A stretch of 38,851 nt of DNA from an uncultured Actinomycetes bacterium (GCA_946482365.1 CAMLQY010000016.1:1-38851); one strand, 5' to 3'. Shown: positions 14,894 to 24,667, numbered from the stretch's first letter. Made by a program: numbers and translations. Notes: generated from the letters alone by a model not told the origin.

Positions 14894-14905
14894 GCCGGGA
14901 TGGCC

Positions 14906-16618
14906 CTAAACGGTCGAGCGGCGCTTCAGGTCGTCGAGCAGCTCCTGGGGAAGCCCCGCTACCTCGTCGAGGTCGTCGACCGAGCCGAAGCGGCCTAGAC
15001 GCTCGCGGTGGGCGAGCAGGCGCGTGGCCTGGGTGACCGAGAGGTTCTCGGCCCGGAGCTGCTCGAAGGTGACGGAGTTGAGCTCGATCTTGCCGCCGCC
15101 CGATGCGGCCGGCGGTGCCGGCTGCGGCGGCTCCGGCGCGGGAGGCGCCGGGGGCGAGGGCGGCTGAGGGGCCGGCGTCGGGGGTTCGGGCGAAGGCGAA
15201 GGCGAAGGGGGCGGTGGCTCCGGGACCGGGGGCGGCGCCGGCTGAGGTGATGGCGGGGTGGGCAAAGGCTGGGGAGCCGGGGGCTGGGGAGCCTGGCCCT
15301 GGACCGACTGAATCACCGCCTGCTCGGCCTCGATCGCTCGCTGCTCCGCCTGGCGGGCTCGCTCTTCCGCTTGGGCGACGCTGTCGCGGATCTCGCGCAG
15401 CCGCCGCTCGCGCTCCTCCTCTTCTGACTTCAGCTTCGCCAGGCGCTCGGCCTCGGCGGCACGGCGCTCTGCCTCCTTGGTCCGCTCCTCGATCTGGCGC
15501 AGTCGCTCCTGCGCCTCGGCCATCGCCCGCTCCTGCGCTTCGCGTTCCTGCTGAAGGCGTTGCTCGGCGGTCTGGAGGCCGGCGCCCGCGGCGCCCAGCG
15601 GGGCGGCCGGCGGGGCACTGGGCTGGAAAGCCTCCATCGGCTGGGTCGCCTGCCCTCCCTGGGCCGCGGCGGTGCGCTGCTCGGCTTCGCGCTGGAGCCG
15701 TTCGGCCTCCGCGATACGGCGGTCGGCCTCGGCGCGAATGCGCTCCTCCTCCTGCTGGATCTCCCCCACCTTCGCCTGCACCCTCTGCTCGGCGGCGGCA
15801 GGGCTGTCGTAGCCGGGAGGCGCCCCTTGCGGAGCGATCGCCGCCGGAGGCGGTGACGGGACCGCTGCGGCCGGGGGCTGCGGGGAGAGCGGTGGGGCAG
15901 GCGGCATCGCCTGCAGGGGCGGTGCCTGTGGCGCTGGAGCCGGCTGGAGCGGAGGAACCCCGGCTTGGGCAGCCTGGCTCGCTTGCTGAAGCTGTTCGCG
16001 CTCGTGGGCGGCCCTGGCCTCAGCCAGCTGACGCTCCGCCTTGGCCGCGTCCTTACGTGCCCGGCGCCCGGAGCGTCTGCGTCCGCCCGGCGGGCTGAAG
16101 CGGCGTTCGGCGCGTTTCGCCGCCCGTTCTTCCCGCCTGCGCTTCGACTCCGCCTGGCGGCGTTTGCGATGCTCGACCCGCGCGGCGCGCTGCTGTTCGC
16201 GCGCCTGCTTGCGCTTCTCCTTGGTGCTCACCGCAACGCCGCCGACAGCGGGAGGCGGCGCCGATGCAGCCGAGGGGGTCGTGGCCGCCGGGGCCTGCAT
16301 GGCTGGCAGCTCGGCGGTCTGGGACGCCGAGGCAGGAGGGGCCGCAGGGTCGGCGGGCGGCTTTGGGGGCGTGGTGGAGAGCGCCGGCGCGCCAGCCTGC
16401 TTCTTCGCCTTTTCCTTGCTGCGGCGCTGGGTGATGCTGACGATCAGCAGGAGCAGCAGGATCGCCGCCACGAGGCCGCCGACGAAGTACTGGATGTTGT
16501 CGCTGACGAAGTCGCCGGCTTCGCTCGGGAAGGAGTCCGCTTGCGCCCTGGCGGGCACGGCCAGGGCGAGGGCGGTGAGGGTCAACGCGGACCAAAGCGG
16601 GGCGATCCTGGAACGCAT
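14906..16618 (-). CDS. Membrane-anchored coiled-coil protein with C-terminal ComEA-type helix-hairpin-helix domain
   Basis: 570 aa from the ATG at 16618. Residues 1-27 look like a signal sequence, residues ~43-62 form a membrane segment (YFVGGLVAAILLLLLIVSI), followed by a Lys/Arg-rich stretch, a Pro/Ala-rich region and a long Glu/Ala/Arg coiled coil (~300-460), then a proline-rich tether. The last ~65 residues (KIELNSVTFEQLRAENLSVT... GRFGSVDDLDEVAGLP) form a helix-hairpin-helix domain like ComEA. The layout suggests a surface or membrane-tethered DNA- or protein-binding factor. It is last in the ftsE-to-smpB operon, 11 bases after smpB. Confidence 0.75.
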   Translation of the reverse strand: MRSRIAPLWSALTLTALALAVPARAQADSFPSEAGDFVSDNIQYFVGGLVAAILLLLLIVSITQRRSKEKAKKQAGAPALSTTPPKPPADPAAPPASASQTAELPAMQAPAATTPSAASAPPPAVGGVAVSTKEKRKQAREQQRAARVEHRKRRQAESKRRREERAAKRAERRFSPPGGRRRSGRRARKDAAKAERQLAEARAAHEREQLQQASQAAQAGVPPLQPAPAPQAPPLQAMPPAPPLSPQPPAAAVPSPPPAAIAPQGAPPGYDSPAAAEQRVQAKVGEIQQEEERIRAEADRRIAEAERLQREAEQRTAAAQGGQATQPMEAFQPSAPPAAPLGAAGAGLQTAEQRLQQEREAQERAMAEAQERLRQIEERTKEAERRAAEAERLAKLKSEEEERERRLREIRDSVAQAEERARQAEQRAIEAEQAVIQSVQGQAPQPPAPQPLPTPPSPQPAPPPVPEPPPPSPSPSPEPPTPAPQPPSPPAPPAPEPPQPAPPAASGGGKIELNSVTFEQLRAENLSVTQATRLLAHRERLGRFGSVDDLDEVAGLPQELLDDLKRRSTV

Positions 16619-16629
16619 CGTCCCCGAAG

Positions 16630-17106
16630 CTACCTCATCCGGCTCTTGAATTCGCGCTCGACTTCGCGACGCACGTCGCGCTCCGCGATCTCGCGGCGGC
16701 GATCTCGCCCCTCCTTGCCGCGTGCCAGCGCAAGCTCGACCTTCGCGCGCGAGCCCTTGAAGTAGATGCGAGTCGGGATCAGCGTCAACCCCTTCTCCGC
16801 CGTTTTGCCCACCAGCCTTTCGATCTCGGTCCGGTGCAGAAGCAGCTTGCGCGGCCGCTCGGGCTCGTGGTTCTCGCGGCTGGCCGGCTCGTAGGGGGGG
16901 ATGTGGAGGTTGCGCAGCCACACCTCGTCACGCTCCACGACCGCGTAGGCGTCGCTCATCTGCGCCTTGCCGTTGCGCAGGGACTTCACCTCCGAGCCCC
17001 GCAGGACGATGCCCGCCTCCATCTTCTCGATCGGTTCGAACTTCTGCCGGGCACGGCGGTTGGTGGCGACGTCGCCCGAAGCGGGCTCCCGCTTCTTCTT
17101 AGCCAT
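16630..17106 (-). CDS. smpB: SsrA-binding protein SmpB
   Basis: 158 aa, normal length. Family sequence throughout: NRRARQKFEPIEKMEAGIVLRGSEVKSLRNGKAQMSDAY..., the central LHIPPYEPASRENHEPERPRKLLLH, and the basic C-terminal tail that enters the mRNA channel. It binds the tRNA-like part of tmRNA and delivers it to stalled ribosomes. It overlaps the end of rnr by 8 bases, so the two are translationally coupled, which makes sense because RNase R degrades the rescued mRNA. Confidence 0.97.
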   Translation of the reverse strand: MAKKKREPASGDVATNRRARQKFEPIEKMEAGIVLRGSEVKSLRNGKAQMSDAYAVVERDEVWLRNLHIPPYEPASRENHEPERPRKLLLHRTEIERLVGKTAEKGLTLIPTRIYFKGSRAKVELALARGKEGRDRRREIAERDVRREVEREFKSRMR

Positions 17107-18709
17107 CGGCGAGCTCCAGATCGACCCGGCCGCGGGGCGCTTCGACCCCCGTCACCCGGACGGATACCGGATCGCCCAGCCGCAGGGCGGAGCCGGAATC
17201 GCGGCCGACGAGCGCAGTCTCGGTCTCGTTCAGCTCGAATCGCTCAGCCGCCATCGTGCGCGCGGGCACGAAGCCCTCGTAGACGTCGCCGAGCTCGCCG
17301 CCGAAGGCGGCGAAGGCGCCGGCCCGGACCACGCCCGAGACCTCGCCGCCGAACACGACATCCGGCCCGCGCTCGCCGAGCTCGCGCTCCAGCAGGTAGG
17401 CCGCGCAGACGTCGTCGGCACCGCGCTCGATCTTCGCCGACTCGCGCTCCCGCTCGCTCGAGTGCCAGGCCACCTCCCGCGCCTCGGCCGCCCGCGGTGC
17501 CTCCTCCCCCTCGCCCAGGGCCGCCAGCAGCGCACGGTGGGCCAGCAGGTCGGGGTAGCGGCGGATCGGCGAGGTGAAGTGGCAGTAGGCGGGGCTGCCC
17601 AGGCCGGCGTGGCCGCTGTTGCGGTCGCTGTAGGAGGCCTGCATCAGGGAGCGGAGCACGAGCGATGTATACGCCTCGCGGCCGTGCCCGCGCCGTGCCG
17701 CCTCCGCGATCACCAGCCTGCTCGCCTCCGCCGCGACCTCCCCGGCCTGGCCCGGCGCCAGGCCCTGGCGCAGCGGCGGGGTCGGCACGCCCAGCGCGTG
17801 CAGCTGCTCGACCAGGCGTTCGACTCGGCCGGGATCCGGCTGGGCGTGGACCCGGTAGACGGCGGGCACCCGCTTGCGCTCGAGCAGCTGGGCGACCTGT
17901 TCGTTGACGAGGATCATCAGCCGCTCGATCAAGCGGTGGGACTCGGTCTGGGCGACCGAACGCGCGCCGGTGACGTTCCCGTCGGCGTCGAAGCGGAACT
18001 CCGGCTCGAAGGACTCGACGTCGAGGCTGGTCGTCCCACGGTGCTCGCCCAGGGCCGCGGCGACCTCGCGCGCCACCGCCAGCGGCTCAGCGACACCCTC
18101 CGGCGCGCTCTCGCGACCGTCGAAGACCCGGTCGAGCTGGTCGTAGTCCAGGCGCGCCTGGGAGCGAATGCGGCTGCGGTAGAAGCTCGCCGACCGCGGC
18201 GTGCCGGACGGAACGAGCTCGATCTCGGCCGTCACCGCGAGCCTCTCCACGCCCGGCGCCAGGCTGCACGCGTCCTCGCTCAGGGCGCGGGGCAGCATCG
18301 GCTCGACAGTGCCCGGCACATAGGTGCTGTTCGCGCGCCGGCGTGCCTCGAGGTCGAGTGGCGTGCCGGGCCGGACGTGGGCGGCGACGTCGGCGATGTG
18401 GACCCAGACGCGTGCCGTCTCGCCATCCCGTCGCGCCGAGACCGCGTCGTCGAAGTCGCGGGCGGTGGCGGGGTCGACGGTGAAGGTCGGCAGCTCGGTC
18501 AGGTCGCGGCGGCGGGCCCCGCTGCTCTCGGCGGCATCGGCGGCGCGTCCGGCTTCGACCTCGATCGCAGCCGGGAAGCCCCGCCGCCCCAGCTCCTCCG
18601 CCAACAGCGCCTCGACCGCCTCGCGAGCGTTCTTCGGCCGCGCTTTCTCCCGGCCCCTCCCCCGCGCCCGCTGCCGCGCCCGGTAGTAGCGCCAGTCGCG
18701 CTTGCTCAT
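17099..18709 (-). CDS. rnr: RNase R/RNB-domain exoribonuclease, short form
   Basis: 536 aa, much shorter than E. coli RNase R (813 aa), because the N-terminal cold-shock domains are reduced to a basic ~70-residue leader. The RNB active site is intact: DPATARDFDDAVS with D79, D85, D87 and D88 as metal ligands. RRYPDLLAHRALLAAL and the C-terminal S1-like barrel (SGVVRAGAFAAFGGELGDVYEGFVPARTM) are present. A 3'-to-5' RNA exonuclease in the cytoplasm. Its ATG overlaps the S41 protease stop (ATGA). Confidence 0.92.
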   Translation of the reverse strand: MSKRDWRYYRARQRARGRGREKARPKNAREAVEALLAEELGRRGFPAAIEVEAGRAADAAESSGARRRDLTELPTFTVDPATARDFDDAVSARRDGETARVWVHIADVAAHVRPGTPLDLEARRRANSTYVPGTVEPMLPRALSEDACSLAPGVERLAVTAEIELVPSGTPRSASFYRSRIRSQARLDYDQLDRVFDGRESAPEGVAEPLAVAREVAAALGEHRGTTSLDVESFEPEFRFDADGNVTGARSVAQTESHRLIERLMILVNEQVAQLLERKRVPAVYRVHAQPDPGRVERLVEQLHALGVPTPPLRQGLAPGQAGEVAAEASRLVIAEAARRGHGREAYTSLVLRSLMQASYSDRNSGHAGLGSPAYCHFTSPIRRYPDLLAHRALLAALGEGEEAPRAAEAREVAWHSSERERESAKIERGADDVCAAYLLERELGERGPDVVFGGEVSGVVRAGAFAAFGGELGDVYEGFVPARTMAAERFELNETETALVGRDSGSALRLGDPVSVRVTGVEAPRGRVDLELADG

Positions 18710-19884
18710 CCGGCCAGGACGCCGAGGGCCCGGTCGAGTGCCTCGTCGCGGGGCGTCTGGGGGTCGTCGCGCACCCGCACGTCCGGGTGGACGCCCCGCG
18801 TCTCGGCCAGGTTGACGCCGTCGGGGGTGAAGTACTCGCCGATCGTCAGCTTCAGCGCCCCGCCGTTTGAGAGGCCGACCTCCTGCTGGAAGACGCCCTT
18901 GCCGAAGGAGCGGGTCCCCACCACCGTTGCGCCGGCGTTGTCGGCAAGCGCCGCGGTGAGGATCTCCGCCGCCGAGGCCGTGCTGCGATCGATCAGGACG
19001 ACCGTCGGCAGCGCCCTGAGGTTGTCGCCGACGGTCTTGTAGACGGTGCTCCCCTGGGTGCGCGACTCGGTGCTGACGACCACTTCGCCCTCGGGCAGGA
19101 AGACGCTCGCGGTGAGCACGGCCTCGTCGAGCAGGCCGCCGCCGTTCGCGCGCAGGTCGAGCACGATCCCCTCCACGCCCTTGCGCTCCAGGCTTTCGAC
19201 CGCCTCGCGCAGCAGGCCGTGGACGCCTTCGCTGAAGCTGACCATGCGCACGTGTCCGAGCTTGCGCCCGCCGACCCGCTTGACCTCGCTGGCCACCACC
19301 GGCAGCGCGATCTGGGCCCGGGTTATCTCCAGCTCGCGGACCCGCCTGCCCGCAGGCCCGCGCACCCCGATCGTCACCTCGGTGCCTTCCGGCCCCTTGA
19401 TCTTCTCCGTCGAGAACTCGCTGCTCTTGCCGGCGATCGACTTGCCGTCGACGGAGACGATGAGGTCTCCGGCCTCCAGCCCCGCCTCCTGCGCCGGCGA
19501 GTCGGGGAAGACGCGGTCGACGCGCAGGCCCGGCTTCACCTCTTTGACGGTGAGGCCGATCCCCGAGAAGCGGCCCGAGATCGCTTCGTTGAAGCGGGCC
19601 AGGGCGTCCGGGGAGAAATAGCCGGAGAAGCGGTCGTCGTGGCGGCGGCGCAGCTCGCGGACCATGCCCTGCAGCGAGGCGTTGGTCAGCTCGCCGGTCC
19701 CGACCGGCCGGTAGTAGTTGTCCTCGATCAGTTCGGTCGCTTCGGCCGTCAGCCCGGCCGAGTCGTCGACGAAGCGGTCGCGGAGGAATTCGGGCAGCTG
19801 CGCGGGGTGGCCGCCGAGCCAGATGCCGGCGCAGAGGACGACCGCCGTCGCCACCGCGAGGGCCGCGATCCGACTTGCCATCAC
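18706..19884 (-). CDS. S41-family C-terminal processing protease with PDZ domain
   Basis: 392 aa, GTG at 19884 or ATG at 19881. An N-terminal membrane anchor/signal (AALAVATAVVLCAGIWL), a short N-terminal helical region, a PDZ domain (~95-180, FSGIGLTVKEVKPGLRVDRVFPDSPAQEAGLEAGDLIVSVDGKS in part) and the S41 catalytic domain with nucleophile Ser in DRSTASAAEIL and general base Lys in GTRSFGKGVFQ. Such proteases cleave exported or cell-wall-related proteins. It follows ftsX by 7 bases; the same ftsE-ftsX-ctp order occurs in Bacillus subtilis (ctpB), supporting a link to cell-envelope processing. Confidence 0.95.
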   Translation of the reverse strand: MMASRIAALAVATAVVLCAGIWLGGHPAQLPEFLRDRFVDDSAGLTAEATELIEDNYYRPVGTGELTNASLQGMVRELRRRHDDRFSGYFSPDALARFNEAISGRFSGIGLTVKEVKPGLRVDRVFPDSPAQEAGLEAGDLIVSVDGKSIAGKSSEFSTEKIKGPEGTEVTIGVRGPAGRRVRELEITRAQIALPVVASEVKRVGGRKLGHVRMVSFSEGVHGLLREAVESLERKGVEGIVLDLRANGGGLLDEAVLTASVFLPEGEVVVSTESRTQGSTVYKTVGDNLRALPTVVLIDRSTASAAEILTAALADNAGATVVGTRSFGKGVFQQEVGLSNGGALKLTIGEYFTPDGVNLAETRGVHPDVRVRDDPQTPRDEALDRALGVLAG

Positions 19885-19891
19885 GGGGCGT

Positions 19892-20809
19892 TCAGACCTT
19901 CAGGAAGCGGCGCAGCGTGATGCCGGAGCCGACCGCCGAGACCAGCACCGCCGCCCCGAAGAGGATCGCGACGAGGGCGGGGAACGAGAGGGTGCTGGTG
20001 TTCTGCGCCGCCAGGAAGGAGAAGGTGCTGCTCAGCGGGTCGACGATCGTGATCTTGCCCAGCCACAGGATCAGTATGGCGAGGAGCCCGCCCGTGAAGC
20101 CGACGACGACCCCCTCGATCATGAACGGCCAGCGGATGAACCAGCGGGTCGCGCCGACCAGGCGCATCACCTCGACCTCGCGGCGCCGGGTGTAGATCGA
20201 GAGCCGGATCGTGTTGCCGACCAGCATCAGCGAGGCGAGGATCAGCAGCGCCGTGATCACCGTCAGCACGATCTTCAGCGCGCTGGTCACCTGCTCGATC
20301 TGCTCGGACTCCTGCTGGCGGTCGAAGATCTCCTGGACGATCGGCGAGATCGGCTTCGGCTTGCCGTTCGGGCCCGGCGGCATGATCGCCGCCCGCACGG
20401 CGTCGAGGTTCGCGGCGTCGTCGGCCTTGATCTGGAAGTTCGCCGGCAGCGGGTTGTCGTGCAGCTGGCTGAGCAGGTCTTCGCTGTCGCTCTTGCCGAG
20501 GTCGTCTTCGAGCTCCGCCAGCGCCTCCGCCTTGGTGATCAGGGAGACCGACTCGACGTGGGGGATCGCTTCGAGCTCGGCCTGCAGCGCCGCGATTTCT
20601 CCCTGGGTCGCGTCGTCGTAGATCGCGGCCCGGATCTCGAGGCTCTCGCGCACGGACTCGCTCTTGGCCTGGGTCGTCTGGAAGACGGGGATGAGGACCC
20701 CGAGCAGGATCACGGTGGTGACCGTGGTGACGATCGCCGCCATGCTCGGTGCGCCGTTGCGGCGCAGCGCGCGGAATGCCTCCTGGGTGAAGAAGAGGAA
20801 TCGAGACAT
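19892..20809 (-). CDS. ftsX: Cell-division permease FtsX
   Basis: 305 aa from the ATG at 20809. One N-terminal membrane segment (AAIVTTVTTVILLGVLIPVF), a ~130-residue extracellular domain containing VESVSLITKAEALAELEDDL, and three C-terminal segments, the FtsX/MacB layout. Together with FtsE it forms an ATP-driven complex that activates septal peptidoglycan hydrolases. Its start codon shares one base with the ftsE stop (TGATG), so translation is coupled. Confidence 0.95.
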   Translation of the reverse strand: MSRFLFFTQEAFRALRRNGAPSMAAIVTTVTTVILLGVLIPVFQTTQAKSESVRESLEIRAAIYDDATQGEIAALQAELEAIPHVESVSLITKAEALAELEDDLGKSDSEDLLSQLHDNPLPANFQIKADDAANLDAVRAAIMPPGPNGKPKPISPIVQEIFDRQQESEQIEQVTSALKIVLTVITALLILASLMLVGNTIRLSIYTRRREVEVMRLVGATRWFIRWPFMIEGVVVGFTGGLLAILILWLGKITIVDPLSSTFSFLAAQNTSTLSFPALVAILFGAAVLVSAVGSGITLRRFLKV

Positions 20810-21645
20810 CAGAAGAGCGAGTCGTGTCCGTTGGTCTGGCCCTCGGGGGCGACGCCCATCTCGGCCCGCATCCGCACGCCGAACTCTGTCGTCGACTCCT
20901 CGGTGTAGCCGCCTGAGACCTCGTCGCGGACGACGCGGCCCTCGTAGAGCTCGATCACCCGGCGCCGCATGTTGTCGACCATCTCGCGGTCGTGGGTGAC
21001 GACGACGACCGTCGTGCCGGTCTTGTTGATCCGGTAGAGCAGCTGCATCACGCCGATCGACGTGACCGGGTCGAGGTTGCCGCTGGGCTCGTCGGCGAGC
21101 AGCAGCGGCGGGTGGTTGACGAAGGCGCGGGCGATCGAGACGCGCTGCTGCTCGCCGCCGGAGAGCTCGTCGGGGTAGCTGTGCAGCTTGGTCGAGAGGC
21201 CGACCAGGCGCAGGATCTCCGGCACCTGGGTGCGGATCTGGGCGCGACTGGCGCCGATCACCTGCAGCGCGTAGGCGACGTTGTCGTAGACGGTGCGGTC
21301 GGGCAGCAGCTTGAAGTCCTGGAAGACCGTGCCGATGTTGCGCCGCAGCTGCGGGATCTTCTTCTCCGGCAGGGCGCCGATGTCGCGGCCGGCGATGCGA
21401 ACGGTGCCGTCGGTGGCCTCCTCGTCGCGGATCAGCGTCTTGATCAGGGTCGACTTGCCGCAGCCCGTCGGGCCGACGAGGAAGACGAACTCGCCGCGGT
21501 TGACGGCAAGCGAGACCCGGTCGAGGGCCATGTGCCCACCCGGGTAGACCTTGGTCACGTCGCGCAGCTCGATGATCGGCTTGCCGCCGGCGCGCCGTCG
21601 CTGCGGCTCCTCGCCGCCCGTATTTCGCTTTCGCAATCTGGCCAT
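20809..21645 (-). CDS. ftsE: Cell-division ATP-binding protein FtsE
   Basis: 278 aa, about 50 longer than E. coli FtsE because of a basic N-terminal leader (~20 residues) and a C-terminal tail ending [10 protein letters not shown]. Walker [11 protein letters not shown]-loop [20 protein letters not shown], signature [15 protein letters not shown], Walker [15 protein letters not shown]-loop THDREMV. First gene of the ftsE-ftsX-S41 protease-rnr-smpB-HhH operon; the 95-base upstream gap to the transketolase stop must hold its promoter, which I could not pinpoint. Confidence 0.96.
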   Translation of the reverse strand: MARLRKRNTGGEEPQRRRAGGKPIIELRDVTKVYPGGHMALDRVSLAVNRGEFVFLVGPTGCGKSTLIKTLIRDEEATDGTVRIAGRDIGALPEKKIPQLRRNIGTVFQDFKLLPDRTVYDNVAYALQVIGASRAQIRTQVPEILRLVGLSTKLHSYPDELSGGEQQRVSIARAFVNHPPLLLADEPSGNLDPVTSIGVMQLLYRINKTGTTVVVVTHDREMVDNMRRRVIELYEGRVVRDEVSGGYTEESTTEFGVRMRAEMGVAPEGQTNGHDSLF

Positions 21646-21740
21646 GCCCGCGGACCTTCTCCGGGGACAGGGTGACTCCTGCGCTCCCCCGGGCGCGCAA
21701 TTCCCCGCCCAACCGCAATGAGCAGAAGCTTAGCGAATTG

Positions 21741-23567
21741 TTAGCGAGCGCTCGTAATACGCTCGGCGGCCGCGACGACGCCTGCCGCGTCGATGCCGGC
21801 TGCCGCGAGCAGGTCCGCCGGCGGGCCGCTGCCGGGGCGCTCGGTCACGGCCAGGCGCTCGAGCTTCGGCGCCACGCCCGCGTCGGCGAGGGTCGTCGCC
21901 ACGACCTCGCCGATGCCGCCCTCCGCCCAGTGGTCCTCGACGGTGACGATCGCCCCGGTCTCCTCGGCAGCCTCGACGACGGTGGCGGCGTCGACCGGCT
22001 TCACCGAGTAGAGGTCGATCACGCGGGCCGCGATCCCCTTCCCCGCGAGCTCGTCCGCGGCGGCGATGCATTCGTGCAGGGTGATGCCGGCGCCGATCAG
22101 GGTCACGGCATCTCCCTCGCCGGAGCGCAGGGTGCGGCTGCCGCCGATCTCGAACTCCTCGCCCGCCTCGTAGAGCACCGGCGTCGCCTCGCGGGTCGTG
22201 CGCAGGTAGCTGATGCCGCGGTGCTCTCTCATCGCGTCGAGGAGGCGAACCGCCTGGTTGGCGTCGCTGGGATAGAGCACCACGCTGCCGAGGACGGCGC
22301 GCAGGGAGGCGATGTCTTCGAGTGCCATCTGCGAGGGGCCGTCGGGCCCGATCGAGACGCCGACGTGGGACCCGCAGAGCTTCAGGTCGGCGTCGGAGAT
22401 CGCCGCCATGCGGACGAAGTCGTAGGCGCGGCTGAGGAAGGCGCCGAACGACGAGGCGAACGGCTTCCAGCCGCGGGTCTGCAGGCCGACCGCGGCGGCG
22501 ACCAGCTGCTGCTCGGCGATGTACATCTCGAAGAACCGGTCCGGGTGCTTGGCGGCGAAGCGCTCGGCGTAGGTCGAGTTGCCGACCTCGCCGTCGAGCG
22601 CCACGACCTTCTCGTCGATCGAGCCCAGCCAGGCAAGGCCGTCTCCGTAGGCGCCGCGGGTCGCGACCTTCTCGCCGAGCTCGTAGCTCGGTCGCTCGAC
22701 CGCCGCCCGCTCGATCTCGAACGGCTTCGCCTCGGGCGGCGAGGAAACCGTGACGCTGAGCGAGCGGATGCCGCCCAGCTCCTCGACCGCCGCGTCGGGG
22801 TCGGCGAGCGGCTTGCCGTGCTGGTTCTCCTTGTCCTCCACCGCGGCGACGCCGGAGCCCTTCTTGGTGCGGGCGAAGATCACCGCGGGGCGGTTGGCCT
22901 CCTGCGCGCGCGCGTAGGCGGCGTCGATCGCCTCGAAGTCATGGCCGTCGATCTCCTGCACGTCCCAGTCGCAGGCGGCGGCGCGGGCGGCCAGCTTCGA
23001 GGTGTCCCACTCGTGCATGGTCGGGCCGCGCTGGCCGAGCCTGTTGACGTCGACGATCGCGATCAGGTTGTCGAGGCCGGCGTAGCCGGCGTGCTCGAAG
23101 GCCTCCCACATCGAGCCCTCGGCCAGCTCGGAGTCGCCGCAAAGGACCCAGACCCGCAGGTCGGAGCGCTCCAGGCGCGAGGCGGCGAGCGCGATCCCAA
23201 CCGAGATCGGCAGGCCCTGGCCGAGCGAGCCGGTGGCGACGTCGACCCAGGGCAGTTCCGGCGTCGGGTGGCCCTGCAGGCGCGAGCCGAACTCGCGGAA
23301 GGTGAGCAGCTCCTCGTCGTCGATCGCACCGGCGGCCTTGTAGAGCGCGTAGAGGAGCGGCGAAGCATGGCCCTTGGAGAAGACGAGGTGGTCGTTCGCC
23401 TTGTTCTCGGGCGCGTCGAAGTCGTAGCGCAGGTACCCGGAGAAGAGGACCGCCATCAGGTCGGCGGCCGACATCGAGGAGGTCGGGTGACCGGAGTTGG
23501 CCGCAGCCGCGGCGCGGACCGAGTCGACTCGCAGCTGCTGGGCTAGCTCTTGCACGGAGCGGGACAA
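21741..23567 (-). CDS. tkt: Transketolase (single-chain)
   Basis: 608 aa. Thiamine diphosphate enzyme transferring two-carbon units in the pentose phosphate pathway. N-terminal half: SGHPTSSMSAADLMAVLF, FSKGHASPLLYALY and the ThDP/metal motif GDSELAEGSMWEA...IVDVNRLGQ. C-terminal half: EMYIAEQQLVAAAVGLQTRGWKPF, with the cofactor-activating Glu in IAEQ, then the transketolase C-terminal domain. The length (~610) and sequence style match the shorter animal/archaeal-type branch rather than the ~660-aa E. coli enzyme. It lies 9 bases downstream of nadA. Confidence 0.93.
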   Translation of the reverse strand: MSRSVQELAQQLRVDSVRAAAAANSGHPTSSMSAADLMAVLFSGYLRYDFDAPENKANDHLVFSKGHASPLLYALYKAAGAIDDEELLTFREFGSRLQGHPTPELPWVDVATGSLGQGLPISVGIALAASRLERSDLRVWVLCGDSELAEGSMWEAFEHAGYAGLDNLIAIVDVNRLGQRGPTMHEWDTSKLAARAAACDWDVQEIDGHDFEAIDAAYARAQEANRPAVIFARTKKGSGVAAVEDKENQHGKPLADPDAAVEELGGIRSLSVTVSSPPEAKPFEIERAAVERPSYELGEKVATRGAYGDGLAWLGSIDEKVVALDGEVGNSTYAERFAAKHPDRFFEMYIAEQQLVAAAVGLQTRGWKPFASSFGAFLSRAYDFVRMAAISDADLKLCGSHVGVSIGPDGPSQMALEDIASLRAVLGSVVLYPSDANQAVRLLDAMREHRGISYLRTTREATPVLYEAGEEFEIGGSRTLRSGEGDAVTLIGAGITLHECIAAADELAGKGIAARVIDLYSVKPVDAATVVEAAEETGAIVTVEDHWAEGGIGEVVATTLADAGVAPKLERLAVTERPGSGPPADLLAAAGIDAAGVVAAAERITSAR

Positions 23568-23576
23568 TAACTGGAG

Positions 23577-24608
23577 CTATCCGATTGCGACCATGCGCTC
23601 GATCGGCAGCTTCGCCCGCTCGGCGATCGCCGCCGGAACGCTGACCTCGAACTTCATCTCGCGCAGGCTGTCGCGCAGCTTCGGCAGCGTGATCATCTTC
23701 ATGTACCTGCAGATGGCCATCCGGTTCGCCTCGATCAGGTTCGCCCCCGGCGCGGCTTGCTGAAGCGGGTAGAGCATGCCGTTCTCGGTGGCGACGACGA
23801 AGCTGCCTTCGGGGTGCTCTTCGACGTGCTGGAGCATCCCCGAAGTGGAGAGCATGTGGACGCCCTCGGGCTCGATGTCGCCGGCCGCGACGTACTCCAT
23901 CGCCTGGGTGGCGCAGCCGCACTCGGGATGGATCAGAAACTCGGCCTCGGGGTGTTCGGCTCGGGTCTGCACGATGTCGTCGGGACGGATGCCGGCATGG
24001 ACGTGGCACTCGCCGTCCCAGATGTGGAAGCGGGAGCGCCGCTCGGGGTCCTCGCGAATCCCGGTCTCGCGCTCGACGAAGGCGCCCAGCCACATGTCGG
24101 GGCCGAAGAGGATCTCGGTCCCGGGCCCGTGCTCGGCCCAGATGTGCTCGACGACCTTGACCGCGTTGGAGGAGGTACAGCAGTAGTCGGTCTCGGCCTT
24201 CACCTCCGCCGAGGTGTTGACGTACATGACGACGAGGGCGCCGGGATGCTCGGCCTTCCAGGCTCGCAACTGTTCGGCGTCGATCGAGTCGGCGAGCGAG
24301 CAGCCGGCCTCGAGGTCGGGGATCAGCACGGTCTTCTCGGGCGAGAGGATCGAGGCGGTCTCGGCCATGAAGTGGACGCCGCAGAACGCGATCACGTCGG
24401 CGTCGGTCGCCGCCGCCTCGCGAGAGAGACCGAGCGAGTCGCCCATGCGGTCGGCGACGTCCTGGATCTCGGGCAGCTGGTAGTTGTGGGCGAGGATCAC
24501 CGCGTTGCGCTCGGCGGCCAGCGCGCGCACCTCCTCGCTCAGGGCACGGATCTCCTCCGGCTCCAGGGCCGGCGTCATCGCGGGTTGGAGTGTGGGCAAC
24601 TCCTGCAT
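23577..24608 (-). CDS. nadA: Quinolinate synthase NadA
   Basis: 343 aa. Condenses iminoaspartate with dihydroxyacetone phosphate to quinolinate using a [4Fe-4S] cluster, in de novo NAD synthesis. Signature AHNYQLPEIQDVAD (40-53), FCGVHFMAETA, LIPDLEAGCSLADS (C103), MYVNTSAEVKAETDYCCTSSNAV and HPECGCATQAM provide the expected cluster cysteines. A ribosome site (AGGAAAAGGAAAG) precedes the ATG. nadB is not in the window; nadC is 1 kb to the right. A 13-base palindrome at 24668-24680 is a possible operator. Confidence 0.96.
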   Translation of the reverse strand: MQELPTLQPAMTPALEPEEIRALSEEVRALAAERNAVILAHNYQLPEIQDVADRMGDSLGLSREAAATDADVIAFCGVHFMAETASILSPEKTVLIPDLEAGCSLADSIDAEQLRAWKAEHPGALVVMYVNTSAEVKAETDYCCTSSNAVKVVEHIWAEHGPGTEILFGPDMWLGAFVERETGIREDPERRSRFHIWDGECHVHAGIRPDDIVQTRAEHPEAEFLIHPECGCATQAMEYVAAGDIEPEGVHMLSTSGMLQHVEEHPEGSFVVATENGMLYPLQQAAPGANLIEANRMAICRYMKMITLPKLRDSLREMKFEVSVPAAIAERAKLPIERMVAIG

Positions 24609-24667
24609 GGGAGCTTTCCTTTTCCTGATGTTCGCTGGCAGGGACGCGAGTCCCGAGACCAGTCGAA

